Origin: Amyelois transitella
Taxonomy: Eukaryota; Arthropoda; Insecta; Lepidoptera; Pyralidae
Assembly: GCF_032362555.1 (NCBI RefSeq)
Contig: NC_083532.1
Location: 1,811,001 to 1,875,000 of the forward strand
Direction of reading: 5' to 3'
DNA: 64,000 bases
This document shows, piece after piece, positions 10,400-22,600 of this stretch. The notes beneath the pieces are model-generated. The model worked only from the letters and a program-made list of their open reading frames with translations, was not told the origin of the DNA and did no database searches. The translations under genes and the position numbers were made by a program. Every line of letters begins with the position of its first letter. Positions within the stretch are counted from its first letter, which is position 1.

Positions 10400-12149
10400 T
10401 TTCAAAATACAATAAAAATTATCGTGATTTTGTATCAACTTTACGCTTCGTACTGATAGCGTTCTGTTTAGTAAGGTAATTATCACTTATCTCTACAGAA
10501 TTTTGGTGAATCACACATAAATGCAAACTCACCAATACCCTTTATTGAATCACAAATAAATGATTGGATTTTACTTTTTTTGAGAGATAATCGTGATGAA
10601 GTAATAAAATGTTGTGTTTTAAGGTCAAGATAAATAATTCTACATATTAATAACGCCGATTAGTTATTATTATAATTTATTAATGTAACTAAGCAGAGTT
10701 TCAAAATTTGTAGTTGGGCCGCGATGAAGTGGGAAAGTTAGAAAACCGAAACAAAGTACCTAAATATTGTGTAACCTACAAAAGTCAAATAGATACTTAA
10801 CATGTTTCTGAAATAGTTACATATGCTTAATAATGCCTAAAGAATTATATAATGCGTGTGTTTCATAAGCAGAAGTGTAGTCGGACATTGTTGGACTTTT
10901 GCAAAACAAAATGTAGACGTGGGACAACTGTCAAAATCGGGACAGGTTGTAAATGAGACATGTATGTAATGAGTCAAAAAACGTGCACTTATCATGTCTC
11001 TATCCCATACTAGTCCAGAGCCGCAATCGAGTCGTGAAGGCCATGCTGAATAAAAATCGAAATAAAACAATATTTTATATTAAATCATAACATAGCCTAT
11101 TTACATGTATCTTTCTATATACAATGCAAATCACAGTCTTATACAGTATAATTTTAAAATTGGACTTAACAAATTTAGGACTGTATACAATTACCTACTA
11201 AACAATAAATAAAAACTGGTAACTTAATAACTACTCAAATATAAATGAAAACCACGAAATTAAGTGTTTATTTTTAGGGAATAAAATAAAACTCTTAAAA
11301 AGTTAATAATTGAACTCATGGGATTCCATGTTTATAAGGACTCTGGTATTTTCCTTTTATTTTAAATTGTTACTTTTTGGTTAAATTGCACACAAGTAAG
11401 TAATTAATTACAAGATTTATCAATAACCAATTTGGTTATAAATCAATCTGTAACAGCCAATATGACGAACCCCAATTTTATCAAATTTACTTTAAGGAAT
11501 AAATGGCAATACCAAACGAAGAACATCTTGAATCCCAAATAATATAAATGCGGAAGTAAATTTGTTTCTTTTTTACCTTTTCATAGTTAAACCACTGTAC
11601 CGATCTCCGTGACTTTTTGTATATATGTGAGGCGAGGGTGAAAGAAATGTGATGTAATTCTACCAAAAAAAAAAATATGATTCAAATTATAATTAACTTT
11701 GATAGTGTGCTAATCGTTCTTATTTTAATTTACTTACTTATGTTTACAGAAAACATCGAGAATCATAAACATAAGAAACAAAAGTACATAGGTTTAAACT
11801 TAAAGGTAAAATTAAGATAAATAAGCTTCAAGATATAAATCTTGATTTTTCAAAAGTACATATAAGAAATTCCTGTCGTAAAAATGTACATCACAGTATA
11901 TTAAACTTACAAATTAAATTATTACTTTTAACAATATATTAATATCTTTAGGAGAATTTCACAAAATATAAGATATGTCCCGTTTGACAATATAATTACA
12001 AATATGCCTTATTTTAGCTATTCGGAACTATTTACAAACTCCTTACCTATTTTGAGCCATAAAAGAGATGAGATGCAACATACATAGTAATTAGTATATA
12101 AATATAAACTTATAAAGGCATAGGCACAAATTGATCTAGTGCAGACATT

Positions 12150-12292
12150 ACAATGATCCAATATGGGTTAGGTTCGCATGCAAAGGTGGCAACAGATTAG
12201 AAAAACCTGCCTTACCATGGTCACAAGGCGCGCAGCCCAGGCTCCTCTCTAGAGATGAGGACGTTACTGGGACTTACGTCAGGAAGAAGAAA
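12150..12292 (+). repeat. Family-D SINE, 3' part
   Basis: Starts ATGATCCAATATGGGTTAGG and runs through CTCCTCTCTAGAGATGAGGA to a GAAGAAGAAAA tail. It matches the 3' half of the better copy at 53112-53412. Confidence 0.65.
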
Positions 12293-12571
12293 ATGAATCA
12301 AACCGTCATACATACGTCCATATATCTTGAGGACAAGCTGACATAAAATGTTATAAAGACCTAATATAAAAACTAATGAAAATAGCACTTGGACGATGCA
12401 TTAAAATGTGATCACCATTTTGAAGGAAAAAAATATTTTGTTTTCTATTTTTTACGAAATTGAACGAAATGGTAAAGGGCCGAAATACGAATGGGACAAG
12501 GTGTAAACTTATTTATTGCTAGGAAACCCTGTGCTGGCTCTTAATAATGTAATATTTACAGCAAATTGGTA

Positions 12572-12749
12572 GCCAAGGGATATAGGCTTTTTAACTTGGG
12601 ATTCTTATTTTAGGCGATGGGCCAGCAACCTGTCACTATTTGAATCTCAATTGTATCATAAAACAGCTGAACGTGGCCTGTCAGTCTCTTCAGGACTGTT
12701 GGTCCTGTCTACCCCGCAAGGGATATAGACGTGACTATATGTATGTAAT
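12572..12749 (+). repeat. Family-A retroposon, 5'-truncated
   Basis: Begins at AAGGGATATAGGC inside the element and runs to CCCGCAAGGGATATAGACGTGA and a short ATGT tail. Confidence 0.75.
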
Positions 12750-12794
12750 TGGTAGCCAAACACATTGAAATATTTTAAAAATTTAATTAAAAGG

Positions 12795-12990
12795 AATTGG
12801 AGTAGCCCGCAGCTCCACCCGCGTTTGGAAAAGTCCCGTTATTTGCCGTTCCCGCGGGAATTTCGGGACACCCTCTTTTATTGGAAACTTAGACCATTAT
12901 AAGAAACCTACATGACAAATTTCAAATTTCTAAACCCAGCTGTTGGGACTGTGCGTTGTCTGTCAGTCACTCACTCAAAAAAGGTTTTAT
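12795..12990 (-). mobile_element. Non-autonomous Helitron, minus
   Basis: Read on the minus strand it ends in a GC-rich stem (GGGTGGAGCTGCGGGCTAC) like other Helitron termini here. It shares the CCCGCGGGAA and AAATTTGAAATTTGTCATG-type internal blocks with the copy near 29838-30000. The exact 5' end is not clear. Confidence 0.55.
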
Positions 12991-13643
12991 ATAGATTAAA
13001 ATAGTATTGCTTTATGTGTGTAATACTACATTACATTTCACACATACAATTTTTATATACAATTATATCAGACTTTATTGAAAATATTTTTTTTTAAAGT
13101 AAAGGAAGATTATCTAACATATTTTTGGTTCAAGGCTATACACATTTTTCCCTTTTAGTATAGTGGCAGTTTTTACAATTATATATACCTTATCAATTAT
13201 TCTATACGTATAATATGAAATGGTTTTATTAATTTTAATGAAAAATCTGAATGTTAGGGAAACATGCATATCCTTCTCTTATTGGCAAATTTTAATACCT
13301 TTGGTTCCCTCCAGCAAATTTTCAATTTAACTATAATCCATCATATTATATTGTAGAAACCAGAGTTAGTTGCTTATCAATATCACTTTGCCACTTTTAT
13401 TAATTCATTTTATATTAATTTTTTAATTTCATCACTGTACACGTTAGTAGGAGCTAATGTCGTATTTACACCATTTATTTATTTATTTAATTTTTTCTAG
13501 TAAATTATATCATTTTTATATTTGAAATATCATTTAATATTTCACAACACTCTTTCTTTGTTTTTTAAAGGTTTTTCACTTCACATCACTTTTTTTTTCA
13601 CTTTACATCACTTTCTTCACGGAACTATCATCTTTCTCAATCG

Positions 13644-16600
13644 CTAGCCCCACGATGGGTCATATTTCTCCCACGGGAAACTGGGCACGAGGTAGACTCG
13701 TCTACCGCGGTACATGCACGTGACAATACCGCGGTAAGCTGTTCGCGGTACGCCACTCTGAAAATCAATCAAATATGAGTATGATTAAAAAAAAATTTGT
13801 GACTGGACGGACAAGGCAGAGTTAAAACAATTCATTCATTCAAATAGTCACGTCTATATTAAAGTCTTGTAAGTCTTGAAGAGATTGGTAGGCCATGTTC
13901 AGCTGTTTGGCTTTATGATAGAATTGAGACTCAAATAGTGACAGGTTGCTAGCCCATCGCCTAAAAGGAGAATCCCAAGTTTATAAGCCCATCCCTTAGT
14001 CGCCTCTTACGACATCCATAGGAAATGAGATGGAGTGGTCCTATTCTTTTTTATCTTGGTGCCGGGAACCACACGGCACTTGTTCGATTTACCTTAATAA
14101 TTGTAGGAGCTAAGGGAGAATTTTAATAATGCTTCCTTTGTTTGTAATGTGCAAACAATAGAGATACCATGACTTATGTTATAGGACAATTGACACAAGT
14201 GTTGGGATTCTTTTTTAGGCGATGTGCTAGCAACCTGTCACTAGTTGAATCTTAATTCTATCGTTAAGCCAAATAGCTGAATGTGGCCATACAGTCTTTT
14301 CAAGACTGTTGGCTCTGTCTACCCCGCAAGGGATATAGACGTGACCATATGTATGTATGTATGTATGTTGTTTTGTAATATCCAAACAATAGAGACACAA
14401 TTATTAATGTTATAGGACAATTGACAACACAACAAGTTTTGTAAACTCATCACATTATCAATATAAACATCAAAACCTTTACGACCAATAATTCTTTTAA
14501 AGGTTTAGCAGTATATACTACTGAACTGACCCTGAAATCGTCCATCAGGCCCAGCACCCTGGCCTGGTGCTGGAAGCTCCTGGCGTTGGAGTACGTCAGC
14601 TTGACGGCGTCGGAGCCGCGCGGCATCGCCTCCAGCTGATCCGCCGTGGTCACCGGGAGTGATGATACGGTTTCTTCTAGCGCAGGGTCGTAGAATTTCT
14701 ATAACGAAACAAAAAAAAAAAAAAACAAATAATACCTATTGTCCTCTTTTCTATAACCTCAAAATAACATACATACATACATATGGTCACGTCTATATCC
14801 CTTGCGGGGTAGACAGAGCCAACAGTCTTGAAGACTAAATGGCCACATTCAGCTATTTGGCTTAATGATAGGAATTGAGATTCAAATAGTGACAGGTTGC
14901 TGGCCCATCGCCTAAAAAAGAATCCCAAGTTTGAAAGCCTATCCAAAAAAAAAAAAGAATCTAAAAATCGTACAGCGTTAAGTGTATTCTTATGCAGTGT
15001 GCACGAAGAAATGGGTAAAAAAAAAACAATAGTACTAAAAAGTGAGCCTTTTTTTATTTAGGTACTTAGTTTTTAAAATATTCCTCATAGAGTAGACATT
15101 TCCAATATGGATATTATAATAACTTTACTTAGTAACAAAATAACAACAAAACTAAAATAAACTAAATATAAATCAACAAAATTTATAAATTTCTTTCAAT
15201 ATTCCAAAAAACTGTAATTTCTGTAAATAAATATTTATTACATATTAAGAAATAAGGTAATAGAAATAATCGATTTGGGTTTGAATTCTTCAATGTGATT
15301 GCTTTGATTATTAATTTTATATTTAGAAACGGTCAATTTTATCGTAACTTTACTAACCTTGAGCAAATACGAGAGGTCCAGTTTAGTGAACTCCACATAC
15401 TTTGTATTGAGGTGCATACTCTTCAAATGATTTTCGTAGAAGAGACCTTTGCTTACGCCTATCTGTAATTAACAAATATAGTACGTATATACATACATAC
15501 ATATAATCAAGTCTATATCCCTTGCGGGGTAGACAGAGCCAACAGTAATAAAAGATTGATAGGCCACGTTCAGCTGTTTGGCTTAATGATAGATTTGAGA
15601 TTCAAATAGTGACAGGTTGCTAGCCTGTCGCCTAAAAGAAGAATCCCAAGTTTATAAGCCTATCCCTTAACGAACGTAATTCCAGAGTGGGACGCGATGT
15701 AAATAGCTTACGAATCGTTAAATGTCGAAACTGGGAATCACACAACTGGATAATGGGACGCGTTGTAAATATGACATCAATGTGGGACGTCATATAAACA
15801 ATCACAGGTTTTGTGCCCATCACCTAAAAATAAATTTCCCAAGTAAAGTTTATAAGCATTTCCGTTACAAGACTTTCATAATTTACGCGGTACTAGAAAT
15901 ATTTTTTAGTAGCATGGCACGCGCCATTTTACACAAAAAAAACTATCGCTGTCCCGTTTCACTTCATAATAAAAAGTGAAACAGCGTTCGTCTGCGGAGG
16001 CAAGCCAGCATTGAAGACTTTCAGAATCTTACCTTGCCAAATGTATGCGTCCTGGATATCTCCGGTCTGATGCACGCCTTACCGTCCGTGTTCATCGGGT
16101 TACGAAGCCAGTCGTCGAAGAACCTGCACAAACATACCTACATACATATGGTCACGTCTATATCTCTTGCGGGGTAGACAGAGCCAACGGCCTTGAAAAG
16201 ACTGATAGGCCATTTTCAGTTATTTGGCTTAATTATAGAATTGAGATTCAAATTGTGACAGGTTGCTAGCCCATCGTCCTAAAAAGAAAAGAATCCAAAG
16301 TTTGTAAGCGGATCCAAAGTTTGTAAGCCTGTCCCTTAGTCGCCTTTTACGACATCCATGGGAATGGGATGGAGTGGTCCTATTTTTTTTTATTGGTACC
16401 GGGTCTAAATTATTTATTTGTTTAAACTTTATTGTACCTAAATAATGTTCAATGCTACATGGCATTTTCAACCAGTTAAAAAATTCCCCCTTTTTTTGAA
16501 TTATTTTCCATTTCAATTTCTCTTTCATAAATTATCTATATAAAATACATACATAAGTATGTTTTTACACATAAATTATTTGATTTTATTACAACACTTG

Positions 16601-19600
16601 TTACATAGGTTCTATTACCATTAATTTTTCAAGAAAAAAATTATCTTGTATAATTTTCTTGACATTGGGATGCGATCTGTGAACCTTAAACGAAATTAAC
16701 TCAAGCCCAACTCAAGCCCGTCTCCAATTTTGAAATTACCGCGCGAATTTGACAGTCAACTTTTTCTTTAAACATTGTATGCAAGTGACATTCGATTTTT
16801 TTTTAATAAAAATAGGCAAAAGAAACACTTACGCTGGTGGCCATTCTTCAGCTAATTTTGTCCACGTGTGCCTCATGATCATCCAGCCTAGTCCCGGGAA
16901 GAAGTCCGTTCTGTGTAGCAGCTCCGGTGCGGATAAGTCGATGACGTCTCTTTTGCCGTTGTCGTTCCACGCCGATATGCACCTGACGAAAGTTTTTAGA
17001 AAATTATAGTATGAAGGCGAGAAAAAGTCATGTGGAAAAAATAATCGGCAAAGTGCGAGTTGGACTCGCGCACGAAGGGTTCCGTAGCATCGGCACGTTT
17101 GTTACCACATACATACATATAGTCACGTCTAATACGTGATTATATACATATACATATATATATTTATTTAATGCACAGTGCACTCTTTAAGAGATATGAG
17201 CCGTAAAGATGAGGATGGTTTTTTTTTTTCAAGAAATCTGCAACCGCCATTTTGTTCAACTTATGTCGGTGGTGTTGCAACGTAGTCCTTACCATAGACT
17301 ATCATCTTCCAACAGCAACGGATAGGTACCCAGGAAGTATTCATAGAAGTCTTGTGAGATGTCCAGATCGTCTGAAATCAATGAATAAGGTATATAAATA
17401 TTTACCAAATTCTAAATTATAAATCAAATCGGAGACGTTCTAGCAAAAGTTCTGGTCAAGAGTCACATACATACATACAGTTTCACTAACAAACATATAG
17501 TCACGTCTACATCCCTTGCGGGGTAGATAGAGCCGACAGGCTTGAAAAGGCTGACAGGCCACGTACACCTTATATAGGTATAATGCCATCATTATGCCAA
17601 ATTAAGTATTAGTTTATAAACTTGGGATTCTCGTTTTAGGCGATTGGCTAGCAACCTGTCACTATTTGAATCTCAATTCTTTATCATAAAGCCAAACAGC
17701 TGAACGTGGCCTTTGAAACCCGTCTCTTCAAGACTTTTGACTCTGTCTGCCCCGCTTGGGATATAGACGTGACTATCCCGGGAAGGTCCCGGGTTCGAAT
17801 CCCGGCCAGGGCATGATGAGAAAAGAACTTTTTCTGATTGGCCTGGGCCTTGGATGTTTATCTATATAAGTATTTATTATAAAATATAGGATCGTTGAGT
17901 TAGTATCTCGTAACACAAGTCTCGAACTTAATTCGAGGCTAACTCAACTCAATCTGTGTAATTTGTCCCGTATATATTTATTTATTTATTTATATGAATA
18001 TGAATCTGAATGATAAAAAGATATCCACAACCAACCTTCAACAATGATGACAGCGTCGTGACCCAGGGTATGCAAAACGTGGTCAAGCGCGAACTTGAAG
18101 TGCCTCGCTATCTTGTAGTAGCCGGCGAACTTGACCTTCGTCTTCGGCAGCGCTATTGCCGACTGGTCAGGCTGTCTGACCACCGTTATGGAGGGGTCAG
18201 AGTCGGTGAACGACTTTATGACCCTGTAAGTCGCGTTGTGACCGCAATCCTGGGTGGTCGTGGTCAGAAATTAGGTTTACAGTCCAGACATATATAGGTA
18301 CATATATTATATATCACACATACATACATATGATCACGTCTATATCCCTAGCGGGGTAGACAGAGCCACCAGTCTTGAAAAGACTGATAGGCCACGCTCA
18401 GCTGTTTGGCTTAGTGATAGAATTGAGATTCAAATAGTGACAGGTTGCTAGCCCATCGCCTAAAAGAGGAATCCCAAGTTTATAAGCCTATCCCTCAGTC
18501 GCCTTTTACGACATCCGTCGGAAGGAGATGGAGTAGTCCTATTCTTTTTTGTAATGGTGCCGGGAACCACACGGCATTATATATCACTTTATCTCTTACG
18601 GTGAAGACAGAGCCAACAGTCTCCAAAACATTGAAAGCAATGTGTACTTGCAGTCTCTGCCTAGCGTTTCGGGAAAGAGGCGTGATTCAAAGCAACTAAT
18701 ATTATAGATGCAAAAGTTTGTAAGGATTTTGTGTGCCGATGCCGTGTGGTTTCCCGGCACCAATACCAAAAAGAATAGGACCACTCCATCTCTTTCCCAT
18801 GGATGTCGTAAAAGGCGACTAAGGGATAGGCTTACAAACTTGGGATTCTTTTTGAGGCGATGGCCAAGCAACCTGTCACTATTTGAATCTCAATTCTATC
18901 ATTTAGCCAAATAGCTGAACGTGGCCATTCAGTCTTTTCAAGACTGTTGGCTCTGTCTACCCCGCAAGGGACATAAACGTGACCATATGTATGTATGTAG
19001 CAAGTTGCTGGCCGCCCTTGCCATCCCAGGGTCGGGAGGATATCTTCGACCTGCCCCTTCCACCTGGGAGGTGGCAAGGTCACACATTTGTTACCCAGCC
19101 CGCGTAGCACGACACGCGCTACGTTGATCGAGATACGTTCGTTCAAGAGGCCTTCCCACTCCGACCTTTCCCTCCACACTCTCCTTGTATATCTGCTTAG
19201 TCAACCTGCTTCCATTCATCCTCTCCACATGACCGAACCATCTTAACATACCCTTTTCTATTCCTGTAACTACATCTTCAAATGTGGGAAAGAGGCGTGA
19301 TTTTATGTATATGTATATGTAAAAACTATCGCTGTCCCGTTACACGTCATAATAAAAAGCAGATACCAAGCCTTTAGAAAATAGTGTGTCGTTTTTTCAT
19401 GGCCATTAGATTCAGGCAAACAATTTGCTAGGCGACCATAATTTCAATGCAATAAAAATAATATTACTGCGTAGGTAAATGCAAATAGCCTTTGATAAAA
19501 CTCGTAAAGATAACCACTGATTACATGGCCTTGTGATCTATGAACTGAATCTGTCTACCCCGATGGGGTAAAAGACGTGTCACTACTGACACATTTTTCA

Positions 19601-22600
19601 GAAGTCAGAAGGAATCGTACCATGTGGTTCCCGGGTCCCGGGTCCCGGTATCGTTGGGTTATCGTTGAGTTAGTATCTCGTAACACAAGTCTCGAACTTA
19701 CTTCGAGGCTAACTCAATCTGTGTAATTTGTCCCGTATATATTTATATTCTTTTCCGATACCTTTTTCCACTTCGTTAGTATTTTCCAATTACTTCTGTC
19801 AATTGCCATCTCACTGGTCCCTCCCTTTCTACTCATACTATCCCTTACGCCGTGCATCCATCTCTTTTTCTATTTCTTAAACCTTTCACTTCCATATTAC
19901 ATATATACAAACATACATATGGTCACGTCTATATCCCTTGGGGGGTAGACAGAGTCTTGAAAAGACTGAATGGCCAAGTTCAGCTATTTGGCTTAATGAT
20001 AGAATTGAGATTCAAAAAGTGACAGGTTGCTAGCCCATCGCCTAAAAAAGAATCCCAAGTTTGTAAGCCTATCCCTTAATCGCCTTTTACGACATCCATG
20101 AGAAAGAGATGGGAGTTGGCCCTATTATTTTTATACTGGTGCCGGGAACCACACGGCACATCCATATTTAAGGCTCTTTCAGTAATATGACTTGTAAAAA
20201 TTCATACCTGACTGACTATAATAGGAAACATCCGTTTGTCCGGTCTGTACTTCACCAAGTTCTCGAGACACCTCGAGACTGTGACCCGGTCGCAGGCGAT
20301 CACCAGTATTGGCAGTACCAAGTTCCTGGCTGCTGAAAACAATTATATGTATCTATTTCAATCTTTCGACAGTCCGGATAGAGCGTCAGTGGTCGAATCG
20401 GTAAAGCGTCTGATTATGATGCGTGATGTGTGTAAAGGCACCGGTTCGAATCACACCTCGACCATGTACTTATAACTGCTAACCTCGCTCTTATAGTGAG
20501 GAAACCTTGCGCACATTTAGGCAAATGGATTAATTAATCATTTGAATGATTTTATCCAGTTGGTGTGGTTCCCAGCACTTCAGAATAATAAGAGGGAACC
20601 ACTCCATCTCTTTCCTATTGATGTTGTAAAAGGCGACTTAGGGAATAGGCATATAGTGTTGCATTTCCCATGATCCAATATATGTTAGGTTCCCCTGCAA
20701 AGGTTGTTGAGGTCAGATAGGGAGTCCACTCCCTTAAAGGCCGCTGTGGCAGGTGGTGGTAGGTGTGCTTGTCTCTGACATTGAATGTCCCGGGTTCGAA
20801 TCCTGGATAGGGTCAGGATGACAAACTATCTTTCTGTGTCTGTTAGTTAGCATCTCATAACACAAGTCTGGAACTTACTTCGAGGCTAACTAAATCTGTG
20901 TAATTTGTCTCATATATATTTATTTACTTAGCTTAATTTCTAGGTCACATTGAGCCAAGCCCACTGTTTGAATCTTTTATGGTAAAAATAAGGTGACAGA
21001 TACATATATCAAAACAAAATTATTTCATAAACATACATTTCAACTTTTATCAATTGCTTCAATTACAAACATTTATCTGTATTTTCATAAAACACATGGC
21101 TTTTGATAAGCCAAATGCAATTATGAATACACCCTAATGCTCATATTACATTAACTAAGATAAAATTTGCAAGGTGTTATATAAAATGTATGTGGAATTG
21201 TTGTCATTATATGATATGATATGACACATGTGTGATAACTGGTTATATTTTTTCATTAAGATTAATATTTTACAGTATATATTTATATAAAGGTCTTTTT
21301 TGGTTCGCAATTCTCTCATATAAATTCATAAATAATACAGGAATTAAATGCACATTTAACACATCTTTATTTTATCTCAGATGTTTCGAAACATGATATA
21401 TGTAGTGATCTGTCATCAGTAAGATTCAAGTTGGGTAAAATTACCCAGAAGGTCAACTTAAAAATGTTGACAAGACATAAGTCTCTTTTCATTACTTCTA
21501 GCTGTCACGGCAAACATGACCAACCCTTATCACTAAGGGGTATGAAAAATAGATTTTGGCTAATTCTCAGATACTCAATATGCTTACAAAATTTCATGAG
21601 AATCGGTGAAAACAGGGGAGTACGGGAACAAACATTGTGACATGAGAATTTTATATATGTATAAGATTTTTAACAACAAGGAGAGGCTTGTGGCTTCTGT
21701 GGTACAGTGGAAGTACGCTAGTCTGTGACACAGTAAGTCCAGGTTCATATCTGGCCATGGCATGATGAAGAATGAACTTTTTCTGATTGGCCTGGGTCTC
21801 TGATGTTTATCTAAATGTATAAGTATTTGTTATAAAGTAAAGAATCATTAAGTTAGTATCTCGTGACACAATTCTCAAACTTACTTCAAGGCTAACTCAA
21901 TCTGTGTAATTTGTCTTAAGCTGTTTTGTTTGTGAATGATGTTTCTCACCAGTCCTATGGAACACCAGCACTGGTAAATATTTGTACCATTGCAGTGCAC
22001 AAATCTGGGGTCCTCTTCTAGAAGAACTAGAGCTAAAGATGTAAACCATGAATTGTCAACAATCATGATTATTTTGTTCAAGCCCAATTAATTAGTTACG
22101 TGTAATTGTATGTACTAACATTAGATCCTTAAGTTTCACTGTTTACTAACAAATTGTATGTGCCAATATGCCGCATGAAATAAAGATTTATTATTATTAA
22201 CCAGCCATGAGTTTTCATACAATATATAATAGAACCAATCCACCTCTTTTACACACCAGTTGTTGGATATAGAATTAATATTATAAATAAATGCAAATAA
22301 CAATTCAAAAAGTTAAAGACTAAAAGCCAGCTGTGAAATAGTTTAATCGACTATATATGAATTATAATTGAAACAAAAACTTACTATCCAAAGTTTTCCC
22401 ATCTCCTTTACCCTTCAAATTAACTCTCTTTGAGTCCAAAGCCTCTTTCAACTCCGCGACCTTTTCAAGCAAAACTTTGCTTTTATCCATTTGATTACTT
22501 AATTCCAATTTTAAAATATCTATCCTCTTCTCCATGTTTTGCAGGTCGCTTGACTTCGACATCGAAGGAATCTCTATTCTTTGCGAATACGGCATTATTA

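Larger units (their letters stand above)
10400..13643. other. Intergenic stretch between HINT paralogue and Mgat1
   Basis: No coding exon is supported. It contains the Mgat1 3' flank and 3' UTR, a tRNA-SINE remnant (12150-12292), a family-A copy (12572-12749) and a Helitron end (12795-12990). The minus-strand ORF at 10837-11070 has no coding signature. Confidence 0.55.

Noticed and set aside
21881-22087. Minus-strand ORF inside Mgat1 intron 1 considered as a stem-region exon
   Set aside because: Exon 1 (phase 1 out) joins the exon at 20332 directly in frame and gives normal GnT-I length; the ORF partly covers a SINE tail and has no fitting splice sites.
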